DNA from: Roridomyces roridus
Lineage: Eukaryota; Basidiomycota; Agaricomycetes; Agaricales; Mycenaceae
Direction: 5' to 3'
Assembly: GCA_029378245.1 (NCBI GenBank)
Contig: JARKIF010000307.1
Coordinates: 1-30,923 of the forward strand
Length of the DNA: 30,923 nucleotides
Of the stretch, positions 19,587 through 28,602 are shown piece after piece; the stretch's first letter is position 1; each line of letters begins with the position of its first letter. Made by a program: the position numbers and the translations under genes. The notes under the pieces were generated by a model. It did not search any database. It was not told the origin of the DNA and saw only the letters and a list, made by a program, of their open reading frames with translations.

Positions 19587-20921
19587 TCATCTGCTATTCT
19601 CCCCCTCAGACACAGGAGGGGACGGAAACAGGCCTGGGTACATAGTAGTATCCATCGTCGTCGTCCACGGTGGGAGGTTGTATTTTCTTGACTGCGCGTG
19701 GGTTCTGGGAACTGAGAGTGATGAGGAGGGAGCCACGCGAATTCGATACATGTGGGAGACCTTGTCACCAATGGCAATGAGATGACCATGGCGCGAGAAA
19801 ATCTCAATTGTAGCGCCGTGGAATTCAAGTTGATAGCCTGCGTCTGTCATTCGTCCAAGTGAAATGAGATTGAATGGTGCGTCAGGACAATGTACAACAT
19901 GTCAAACGGTGCAAGGACGAGTGATGTCACCCAAGATTGTCGAGAGGCTGATAGTCCCCTTCCCGATGCCAACACAACTGCCGAAACCTTCAATTAAATG
20001 CTCACATGGCTTATACTGGGTAAAATGTTGTTTATTGCGAGCAATTGAACGGCTACATGCACTATCGAGCAACCAATCATCGGGAGAAAGTTTCTCCTTT
20101 GGTTGGGCTGGAAATGCAAAGTCGGACTCTGAACCAGACTCAGAGTCCGAATAGTCGGCAACGTGAGAACGAGAGGATTTGTGGCGGCGAGGCGGACGGC
20201 TCGATCGGCCATCAGAGTCGGACTGATCGGCATCACGGCGAGGGTGTGGTGCTCTGCAATGAGCAGCGATGTGGCCGGGAACGCCGCAGCGAAAACAGGC
20301 AGGCGGGTATTGATGAGCTGCCGGTAATGCCGTGGACTGCGTGGCGCGTTCATTGATACGCGCAACTTCGGATAGAATCCGAGCAATGACCTTCGACGAG
20401 TCGGCAAGAATATCCTCGGGGACAGAGGAAATGAATGGGTTCCAGGAGTCTGGAAGGGACGTGAGCAGCGTGACTGAGAAATCAGTCTCGGTGATAACCT
20501 GCTCGAGGGATGTGAGTTCGGCCTGGTACGAGCGCATCAACCGAATGTGCTCTTTGATGTCGCCGTCCTCGGGACAGTGGGCACGGAAGAACTTGCGCCT
20601 AGCCAAAACGATGCCGATAGGACCTTTGGCTTCGTACATCGTGCGGAGTGTCTGCCAAGCCTCCTTGGCGGATGTGGCGGCCGAGATGTAAACGAGTACA
20701 TCGTCAGCAACGCGCAAACGGAGGGCCGAAAGCGCCTTACGGTCGCTCTTCTTCCAGTTGGCAGCCTGGGCGGGGTCGCTAGGAACGGCGGCCGAAGTGT
20801 CGACGTAATCGTCGAGTGAGAGGTCCGTCAGGATGTCAAGCATCTTGACTTTCCATACGCCGTAGTTGTCGGCACCCTGTAAAGGGTCAATACGATAGGC
20901 GGAGGTGAGGTTGTTGGGCAT
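19587..20921 (-). pseudogene. Copia gag, zinc knuckle, protease, start of pre-integrase
   Basis: I place the start at the ATG at 20921 (MPNNLTSAYRI), because upstream codons are the repeat-bearing leader. Gag (UBN2 type) includes NYGVWKVKMLDIL and EAWQTLRTMYEAKG. The CCHC knuckle is CFRCGVPGHIAAHC. A Ser/Arg/Asp-rich spacer leads to the protease active-site motif WLLDSACSRSI, as in copia enzymes, where the residue after Asp is often Ser. TGA at 19902-19904 interrupts the frame, which then continues in phase through HVVHCPDAPFNLISLGRM and YQLEFHGATIEIF into the pre-integrase segment, and closes at 19587. Integrase core and RT never appear. The protein would build particles at best, if the stop were read through. 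Confidence 0.88.
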
Positions 20922-20978
20922 GGGGCACGGAGAAAACTCAACGCGAACTGGGTAAGTAACGGCGGGAAACAACGGGGT

Positions 20979-21200
20979 GCGGATCAAGCCCTGACGAGGG
21001 GATACGACGCGGAACGACCAAAATGATGAGCGGATCAAGCCCGAACACACGGGGATACAACGCTGGTGAAGACGCAAAAACTCTAAACTGGTGGTGGTGG
21101 TAGCGGATCAAGCCCGTCACGGGGATACGACGCTGAGAAAACACGGAGGAGCGGATCAAGCCCTAAGCGAGCGAAGCTCAAGCGAAAGGGGATACGACGC
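20979..21200. repeat. Four-fold motif pair in the copia leader
   Basis: GCGGATCAAGCCC occurs at 20979, 21030, 21103 and 21151, each followed within 6-25 bp by GGGGATACGACGC (at 20998, 21051 with one change, 21121 and 21188). Spacers vary in length and sequence. The array lies between the primer-binding site and the Gag start, in the transcribed leader. In other retroelements this region carries packaging and dimerisation signals. Confidence 0.8.
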
Positions 21201-21257
21201 TAATAAAACACGGGGTGGTGCAACGAAATCGAGTACGGGGTTTAGTAGCGGGGCGCG

Positions 21258-21269
21258 GGGCCCATAACC
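21258..21269 (-). promoter_or_regulatory. Primer-binding site of copia element, half-tRNA type
   Basis: Immediately inside the 5' LTR the minus strand reads GGTTATGGGCCC. Its complement, GGGCCCATAACC, is the anticodon-arm sequence of eukaryotic initiator methionine tRNA (anticodon CAT). Drosophila copia is known to use a 5' half of tRNA-iMet cut in the anticodon loop, and this site fits that mode rather than the usual 3'-CCA priming. Confidence 0.85.
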
Positions 21270-21442
21270 TGTTGAGCAGATAGTGGGATGGAAGGGAGGA
21301 AGAAAGTAATTGATTAATTAGTCGGGCTCACTCGAGCCTCTTATATACTACACATACAATATTCTAGAATGTTCCATCAAGTTCCGGCGGCCTCTACCAG
21401 ATGGTCGAGGCGTCGCATCAGCTCCACGAGCATCCACCAACA
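21270..21442 (-). repeat. 5' LTR of copia element (173 bp)
   Basis: Pairs with 18982-19152. Begins TGTTGAGC and ends CCACCAACA on the plus strand, and abuts the primer-binding site. Confidence 0.93.
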
Positions 21443-21447
21443 GTTGC
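21443..21447. repeat. Right 5-bp target duplication of copia element
   Basis: GTTGC, identical to 18977-18981. It continues directly into the GH3 exon. Confidence 0.93.
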
Positions 21448-24056
21448 CCGTCTTGGACGTCTCGAGTCCGCTGTATACAAACGTCGTATAGCTCAATCCG
21501 AACCCAAACTCGAACCGAGGCTCGATATCATGAGCGTCAAAGTGCCTATCCATGAACGTCATCGCTGCCCGTGCACCACTGAGAAAGAAAAAACGCACCG
21601 GTAGTCAATCTCCAGCGCCTCTTCATACGTGATCTGCGTTACCGGATCGCTCGACGTGTACAGCACATCCGCATTGTAATCCTCGCGCGTCTTGGCCATC
21701 GTATACGCAACCGCCCACTCGGGTTCGTCGCCTGATCTCCATCCGCAAAGAGAACATCAACAATGGAATTCCCACTCTCCTGCCCCGGAATACCCGCATT
21801 GATGAAAGCAGTTACGTTCGGGTGGTCAATCCAACTCTCGACGAGCACCGGACCCACAATGTGAGCCACGACGATCGTGTTGGCGCATCGGCTCGCGGTG
21901 GTGAGGATGAGATTGTCCCCGCCGTGCCAGAGTGTGATATTATTGCGATCGCCGGCGTTACCATCGACAGTAATGTAGCCCTCACCCGAGTCGGCATTGA
22001 CAAAGACGAGACAAGTATCGGCGAGGGACGCGGCGTCAGAGACGGCTTTAAGATTAAAGTCGTTGGTCACGGCGTCGACGACGACGGTGGGGTTGATAGA
22101 CCGTATGTGAGTGCCGATGGCGGAGAGAGGGTCGACGAGGTAAGGGAAGTAGGCCGTCCCTGCAAAGAGGATCAAAGGCCGCACGCGGCTATGTACAATA
22201 GTTGAACGTACCAGATCCCCAGCCCTGAGCAAGAGTCCCTTGGCTGCATCCGTGGCTAGGATATCGTCAGCCTCGAGCTCGCTACGGATTGTCGGATACC
22301 AACCTGGTTGCCCCACCAGCACAGTTGTTGGCGCCATCAGGGTTCGCCGCAGCGTCCGAGCCAAAGATTCCAATACCTATAGCAAAAACATATTCAACTA
22401 CGTCGGAAATGAGACCGACGACATACGCTTCAGATTCTTCACTCTCAGTGGCAACGCATTCTTGGTGTTCTTGAGCAAGATCGAACTGGCGGCACCGATC
22501 TCGCGAATGAGCCTGTAGTGCTCTCCCTGGACGCTAAAGCAAATTCAATATCAAGTGGACGAATTTATGGGGCACTTACTTGACGTGTTCATTTACCAAC
22601 TGGCCATCAGCCGAAAACGTCTGTTGCCCGTGCTGGGTGAAGCTGACGTGAGGATAGTCCTCGTCTTGACCGAGCTGGTACCACGCAGCAAAGATCCGGG
22701 TAACCTGTGGGCGCGAGTCAATGTAACCACGGAGGATGGGCGAAAAAAATACCATGTCGTCGATCCGCGTCTCAGAGAGACTCCCGTTGTTGACCATGGT
22801 ACTGAGCTCAGAGCCCCACCACGAGTTGGTCGCAGTCGAGGGGTCGGGCTGGTCCTGGTCCCCGATGCCCTGTGGTCGACATATCGGTAGACGAAGCAAA
22901 GAGAAAGAAAGAACAAGGCATGTGTCAACGTACATAGCCAATGAATCCGGGCATGTTCATGTCGAGACCGGCCAATGCGGGCTGCAAGCCGTTTATCATC
23001 GCTGCCCAATCGGACATAATGAAACCTGGGCGAATGAATGAAGTGTCATTCAATCAACGATGGAGACGTACCCTGGAAGCCGAGCTCCTCCTTGAGGACG
23101 CCGTTGATGAGCTTGCTGTTCTGGCACGCCTGCGTCTGATTGATATAGTTGTACGAGCACCTATGAGATTGCTCAAACCGTTTCGAGACAAAGAGATGAA
23201 AGGAACACACATAACCGCGGCGACACCGACTTTGACCGCCTCCGCAAACGGCCAGACGTACACCTCATGCAACGTGCGATCGTCAATGTTGGAGCTCTCC
23301 ACTTGCTTGGCTTCGGATCCTCCGCAAAAGTGCTCTTGTTCATTACCGACCCTGAGTTTGTGAGAGAGACCACGGGGAGAAGAAACGATCAGACACGCAC
23401 AAATGCTTGACGGTGCCAGCGATCACACCAGCGGATTGGTACCCCTCGATGGAGGCGGCGGTAGCGACACCGGCAAGGAAAGGATCTGCCCCAAAGGCCT
23501 CCCAGTTACGTCCAGCAGCGGCGACACGAGCTGCAGAAGAATGGTCAGCCCATAATATTTGGCCTGATGAGAACCACTACGCACCGAGATTAGTCCCCGG
23601 CCCCAATACGATATTCACGCCCTTGCCCTTGTGCTCGGAACCCATCGCATATCCTCTCTTCTCAATGAGGTCCCGGTCCCACGTCGAAGCTGCATTGATC
23701 CCAGCAGGGAACGCGCTCACAAAATCCGTCAGCCGCACGCCGATAGGGCTGTCGTGCAGACAAAGGATTGTGCCCGTGTTGCCAAGACAACGGCTGGAGG
23801 CGCCAGTATCCACTCCCGTCGTCACGTTAATCTTTTCCGCAAGCGTGAGCTGAGCGACGAAAGCCCGGGCGCGGGCGACGGAGGAGGCCCAGCCGTTCTG
23901 GCCAGTCGTGTTGGGCGCGGGGAGGACGATGGGCGAGGTCCATTGGTCGAAACCGGCTGGGGCGCTATCAGGGATGCCATTTACGACGTCGGCGAGTGCG
24001 AGATGAGGGAGTATGGGTCCTATGAGGAGCACAAGCAGCGTTGGCAAGTACCGCAT

Positions 24057-24746
24057 GAAATTGAATGTGAGGCAAGAGGCTTTTCGATGACACCGGCCGT
24101 AATTTGCCTTTATGTCGAATCGCAAGCGAGGCGGGCTCATGCTGCCGTGCAACTTCCGTGTTTCATTTGGCACCACCCTCGGTGCCAACTCGATGCCACT
24201 CGCGCCAAATGTTGCCCAAGAGGAGGGGGAGTTGGTGGAAAACGAGAAGCTTTCACTGGCGAAGACCGGCTGGCACAGGAGTAGAGGACGAGGTAGGACG
24301 AGGATGGATAGCGCGCTGGTAACAGCCTGGTATGGTGGTGCCAAGACATAATGCCATCATTCCGTGTTGGTTCCGCGCCAATCCGTCGGATCATCGGCAG
24401 TCACTGGAGCCAAGGCGTATGTACCATTGAGCTCACCTGTGGCTCACCTCAAACGTTCCGGCTGTTCATCCACGAACCATGAGTTTGATCTGGGCTTGGA
24501 GGAAAGGTTGAGGAAAGGAGTGGAACAATGCAAGCAAATTTAACGATGGCGCGAGCGGCGAAACTAGATTCAACTCTGAGCAATTTCTCATGTGTGGTAT
24601 CAGAATCGACGGCCATTTTTGAACGAATCAAGACGACACTTCCGAGCAGGCGCTTGCCGAAGCAACCGCACTGAATAGGTCAGACTCAAAGCTACGCCAT
24701 ACGGACAAGACATTCATCCCCGTCGGCTACCTGTAATTGCCCGCAA
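24057..24746. other. Spacer between GH3 and MARVEL-like genes
   Basis: This holds the upstream region of the GH3 gene and the 3' flank of the MARVEL-like gene, both on the minus strand. Frames in it are short and without family motifs. I see no clear TATA box for the GH3 gene. Confidence 0.45.
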
Positions 24747-25589
24747 CTATACCTGAACCGTTCCTGTCTTGAGGGACGACGCAGAACCATACGCGTCCTT
24801 GCCGGGATTGTACGTCCCAGCCGCAGATCCGTGTCCACCGGAAGACGATGGCCCCTGGGCGAATGAGCCCGTCCACGCCCCAGAATTCCCGCTCACAGCC
24901 ATGACGCCCAGCATTATGGTGTATCCAAGTACTGGCGAGTTAGGTAAACCCGAGTAAAGGCAAAACGAGCGATCGACTTACGAATTACCCAAATGACAAA
25001 AGAAAGCGCCACGATGCCGGTTGTCTGCGAACAGATACTGCCGAGGACGGGGAACGCCTTGTCGAGCGTTTCGTCCTTGCAGAGCTCGCCGCCCAGTATG
25101 CCGTAGGTTTTACCCATCTGCGCCGAGGTGATCCCAGAGGCAAGCCACATGATCCAAAGGAAGGCTGGGAGAACCGTAGTTGAGGAGGGTGTAAATCGAA
25201 TGTGACTGTCGACTTACTGAGCCAACAGACCTCGAATATGACCATGGAGGTCATGCCGCCAGGACTGAGCATCCCCATGACGATCCTATGGTGAATGACC
25301 ACTCAATGAGAACGGAAGGGAACACAGTCGATGAGATCCACTCACATGGCTCCAATCGTAACCATAGATATCACACCCGCAGCAATAGCCAGCGACGCAT
25401 ACGCGAAAGTCGCATCAAAGTTGGAGCTGGTGGAAGATGTCAACGCGCCGCCGAGGGCCAATGCGACGATGGATAATAGAACGACAATGGCTGTGATGAA
25501 GATTTGGGCAGTCAGAGTCTGAGAGAAGAGGGGTGATATGTGGAATGCGCACAGAGAATGGAAACACGGATAAAAGCCCTAGAGACCAT
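24747..25589 (-). CDS. MARVEL-like tetraspan membrane protein
   Basis: Five exons (25589-25566, 25518-25346, 25285-25218, 25164-24982 and 24931-24747) join with matching phases into 210 residues, with introns of about 47-60 bp. Four hydrophobic segments are visible: IFITAIVVLLSIVALALGGA; SLAIAAGVISMVTIGAMIVM; a third spanning VIFEVCWL and FLWIMWLASG; and IVALSFVIWVI continuing into LGYTIMLGVMAV. A loop between the third and fourth carries two cysteines (GELCKDE and SICSQTT). The C-terminal tail is Gly/Ser/Pro-rich and cytosolic-looking. This four-helix layout is that of fungal MARVEL-domain proteins, which act in membrane organisation; the precise role is unknown. The first exon uses a weak GTTTCC donor and is the least certain part. 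A GATAAAAG box at about 25680-25687 (minus strand) could be the promoter. No break was found, so this appears intact. Confidence 0.72.
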
Positions 25590-26380
25590 GCTGCTGAGGG
25601 TACAGAGGAGAAGAGAAGGCAAGCTAAGGAGACCTAGAAATGAAAAGTGGAATGCTGCCAACGCTTCTGCACGCAGGCTTTTATCCAAACTTCAGCCGAT
25701 CACAACTAGTTTTGACTGTTGACGTTGGGCGGGTGGTCTTGACACTCGAGACTTTGGTTTGACAACACCCGAACAAAAGTGATCCTAGCGTGCTATTGAG
25801 AGGTGCGGTGCCTGTCGTCCATGATTTTCAGCGGTCGAGAAGTGAATTGCCTGACAATATATTGCACGAGGGAAACAACGATGTGGGGTTCGGTTAGAGG
25901 CAGTGTGCATGGAGACATCCGGACGATCTGTCCACAGTTGAGTTCGGAGCAAGTTCGGAGAGCGGTAGTGCTGGGCAGCTGGACCCCCGAGTAGGAGCAA
26001 GGCAAAATATACCGGTTGCAACGGCACATGAGGATGAAGCCGTGACGGGGTTTGCGGAGCGCTCTCTCGAACATTTGTATTCTCGAGCTCTTGGCGGTGG
26101 TGGAAGTCAAGTTATGGGGTCGAAAGTGGCGTTATGAGATGGAAGCGATAGCCGGAAGGATGTCACTGGGGAGAATCGAGGCCGAAGTTTGCGGGTGAGA
26201 TGATGACTAGCACACCACGAATAGTCTGGTCCTATTGGGCCATGGCGATGGCCATCTGAGGTTAGAAGACAGAAGCAGGAGACGCCCAGGATGTCAAATA
26301 GATTCGTGGAAAGGTTTTGTACGTGCGCAGCGGATATCGCATTGCTTCGTAGCCTCAGGGTAGTAGGAAGACTGGTGGTG
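25590..26380. other. Stretch with no gene recognised
   Basis: The first 100 bp are the upstream region of the MARVEL-like gene. The rest contains only short unrelated frames on both strands, for instance on the minus strand at 25793-26110. None has a motif I recognise, and no repeat boundaries were seen. Confidence 0.4.
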
Positions 26381-27110
26381 GTATGAGTCTGAGTCAAAGC
26401 CGACCAAAGCCGATCAAGGCCGATCAAGGCCCATGGACACACGGACAAACAAAACGCTTCCTTGTCTCTTTCCATCATGCCACTCTGCGTCCTTGCTGCG
26501 TCTTCCATCCTCTGTGTTTTCCTTGGGGCCTTTTTTTGCGAGTATCTGCGTACTCGGACTCTGTAAAGACGCCGCCTCCCCCGTCCAAACGATTCGAATG
26601 CCAGATGCCGACCGGCGACTCCCGAGTCTCAGATCACGCTGAGGCTCCGACTGGCTCCGAGTACGATGCTCAGAGCGTTTCCCTCAACTTACTTCCTCCG
26701 GATCAATCCTTCGGCACTCCGCTAACTTGTCCCATCTTCCAAGTAAGCACATCACGTCCTCGGGTAATGTCGGTGACTGTAGCCTCGGACGTCGTCGAGT
26801 GGAAGCAGGCGCCAATCCAGGCGCCGTGATCCTTTTCAACGTTCGGCGCACCTGTGTCCCCGCAGCAATCAACGATGGAAGTATGTTCGTTGGGTGGCCC
26901 AGGATCCCACGTCGCCGAAAATGACCGATCTCTGTCTGTTTCGAACTGTTGACAGCGAGCGCGGGTCGAGACAGCGATACTGATCAGGCCTGCTGGGAAA
27001 CTCCAGGATCTGCTCTGTCTACGAGCTTCCCGCAGACTCTCCCGGTTTAAACGTTGATCCTGCAGAGTCTCCGCAAATCCGACGCTCTCATTGTGGCCAA
27101 GGTACCGCAC
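26381..27110. other. Region with competing frames on both strands, unassigned
   Basis: On the plus strand, frames follow a signal-like start at 26476 (MPLCVLAASSILCVFLGAFF). On the minus strand, 27110 to 26703 stays open for 135 codons with protein-like text (SWSFPAGLISIAVSTRARCQ, later TWDPGPPNEHTSIVDCC). A GTAAGC donor on plus (26740) and a GTAAGT donor on minus (about 26694) are both usable. I cannot decide which strand is coding and recognise no family. Confidence 0.3.
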
Positions 27111-27393
27111 TCACTGTATTGTAACTTTTATCCGCTGCTCATAAGGCTTGATTCATCCGGCAGAGCTTTGGCCGATTGAAATCCCAAACGTTCGGCTCCC
27201 CGCAGCGCTTATTGGCGTTTCTAATACACTGCGCCTTGCATGGGACTGATTTTTGTAAAGATTCGATGACTTCGGCTGGGTTGCTACTCAATGAACGCCC
27301 ATTCCGGGTTGCGCGGTTCATCAGGTTAGAGCGCATCATACTCCGGGGATCTCGTCCTGTCCTTGTGTTACATACAAGTGGATGCTCAAGCAG

Positions 27394-27400
27394 TATAAAG
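27394..27400 (+). promoter_or_regulatory. TATA box of secreted protein gene
   Basis: TATAAAG lies 69 bp before the ATG at 27463, followed by a CT-rich stretch (27425-27460). This is a common basidiomycete core promoter layout. Confidence 0.55.
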
Positions 27401-27462
27401 AAGACTCGAGATCGAATGGTCGAGCATTCTTTTTCTTCCATTTCATCTTTCTTCATTCTTCC

Positions 27463-28289
27463 ATGTTCGCTATTTCTTTTTTCACTCTTGCCCTGGTCGG
27501 CCATTCTGCCATTGCAGTCCCCACGCTCATTCCCCGGGACGACACCCCCTCCGACACCGATCTTCTATCGTCTTGTCGAGGGTCTGGACCAGGCGAGTCT
27601 ACTTCTCCAGCCGTCCACACCTACTGAAAGATCCACTTGTGAAGGTTCGCCCAACATCAATCAAAGAGGCGGGTATACTCTTGTCAACCTCGTGAACAAC
27701 CCGGATACGCGAGTTGTTACAAACGTCGGTAGTGCACAGGGAAAGTAAGTATTCTCCCTCCCTGTCATCCGTGGATCTGCAAATATTGGCCCTTGTTCAG
27801 CTGTGAAGGGGGCACCAACCCCATCTCCCTCACCGTGGGCGGCGAAACTACCATCGAAGGTTCCACCGCCGCTAACGTTGACCTGGGCGTCGACTTTGAC
27901 GGCATCAGCATCGGCGGGGGACTCGCCTGAGTCCTCCACCTCGAGCACGACATCAAATTCCACTGCGATCACAGTGAACCCTGGGCGCCAGGCAGTCATG
28001 ACCATTAGCGTGACAAATCATAGCCAGACGGGAAATGTTCAAGTCAATTATGGGTCCCGTGTCGATGGACATTTTATCGCAAGTACATTTTCCGTATACG
28101 ACGACGGGATACTGATGTTTGTTAGTGGTTCACCGGCTCCCAAATTACGCAGTTGACTCCCACGGGCGAGGTCACCTTCGACGTTCATGAAACTGCATGT
28201 GGTGCGTTCAAAAGCTGCAAATATCTCTGTTCCGAGGCTCACGAACGTGTACAGGCACCGATGCATTTGACCTGAGCAACATCTCCTAG
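27463..28289 (+). CDS. Small secreted protein, beta-rich, function unknown
   Basis: The start at 27463 gives a signal peptide (MFAISFFTLALVGHSAIAVP) followed by a possible processing site (PRDD). Later exons join well: up to 27744, then 27801-28078, 28126-28201 and 28255-28289 (TAG). The mature part contains CEGSPNINQRGGYTLVNLV, CEGGTNPISL, VDLGVDFDGISIGG, VMTISVTNHSQTGNVQVNYG, GHFI joined to WFTGSQITQLTPTGEVTFD, and ends DAFDLSNIS. The alternating pattern suggests beta-sheet, with three or four cysteines. The intron at 28079-28125 seems to use a GC donor (GCAAGT). A five-G run near 27915 has one base too many for the frame, and the join between the signal peptide and 27570 is also out of frame, so the gene is either slightly broken or carries sequence errors. 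I know no function for this agaric-type family. Confidence 0.6.
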
Positions 28290-28602
28290 AGAGGCCTCGG
28301 GAGTCAGCTCGGGTCGAGACGTAACTACTTGAGGGCCCTTCGGATGTCTTGAATGTTATCTCTTCAATGCGAAAAATTGTGACTCTGTGTCATGGTTTCG
28401 TCTGAGGAACAACAGAATTGAATCCTTGAACGCATCACGCCCTTCCCATCCCGATGAACGAGGTCGATGCCTCGGTTCCCTACTTATGAGGATCGTTACA
28501 CAATGCGCCCTATCTATTCTTGTGACTCGCTACAATCTTCTCTCTCAGGTGGAACGTTCAACACTTTGCGCACCGCCTGAACATTGAACCTCTAGAATGT
28601 AT
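28290..28602. other. Short spacer between convergent genes
   Basis: 3' flanks of the secreted protein gene (plus) and the membrane protein gene (minus). No feature recognised. Confidence 0.5.

Larger units (their letters stand above)
18982..21442 (-). mobile_element. Internally deleted Ty1/copia retrotransposon (2.46 kb)
   Basis: A minus-strand LTR element with 171- and 173-bp LTRs (TGTTGAGC...CCAACA, differing by two indels and one substitution) and a GTTGC duplication. From the 5' side it has a half-tRNA type primer site (21258-21269), a leader with a four-fold repeated motif pair (20979-21200), a Gag-protease frame, the start of the pre-integrase region, then about 600 bp of unrecognised sequence and a short purine tract at the 3' LTR. 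Integrase core, RT and RNase H are absent. A complete copia element is usually around 5 kb, so roughly half is missing. It sits in the last exon of the GH3 gene, between the [12 protein letters not shown] region and the C-terminal domain. Confidence 0.92.
18456..24056 (-). pseudogene. GH3 beta-glucosidase gene, broken by a copia element
   Basis: The product would be a secreted glycoside hydrolase family 3 enzyme releasing glucose from cellobiose and other beta-glucosides. A signal peptide (MRYLPTLLVLLIGPILPHLA) starts at 24056. Twelve exons join with consistent phases: 24056-23585, 23530-23401, 23351-23211, 23160-23072, 23025-22934, 22869-22753, 22704-22580, 22533-22427, 22376-22304, 22255-22212, 22159-21599 and 21545-18456. 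Visible family motifs are GRNWEAFGADPFLAG, VGNEQEH, the nucleophile region IMSDWAAM followed by GLDMNMPG (exon 5), AASSILLKN, GWGSGTAYFPYL and [12 protein letters not shown]. The C-terminal fibronectin III-like domain (NEPPKVLRGF, then VSVWDV) lies left of the copia element. One base is missing near 21714: exon 11 is out of phase by exactly one. More indels occur near 18600-18730. The last exon is split by 18982-21442. Confidence 0.9.

Noticed and set aside
20045..20819. Plus-strand frames of 90-119 codons
   Set aside because: Antisense to the copia gag frame, which has the zinc knuckle and protease motifs.
20979..21200. CRISPR-like array
   Set aside because: Only four units with irregular spacing, in a retrotransposon leader of a eukaryote.
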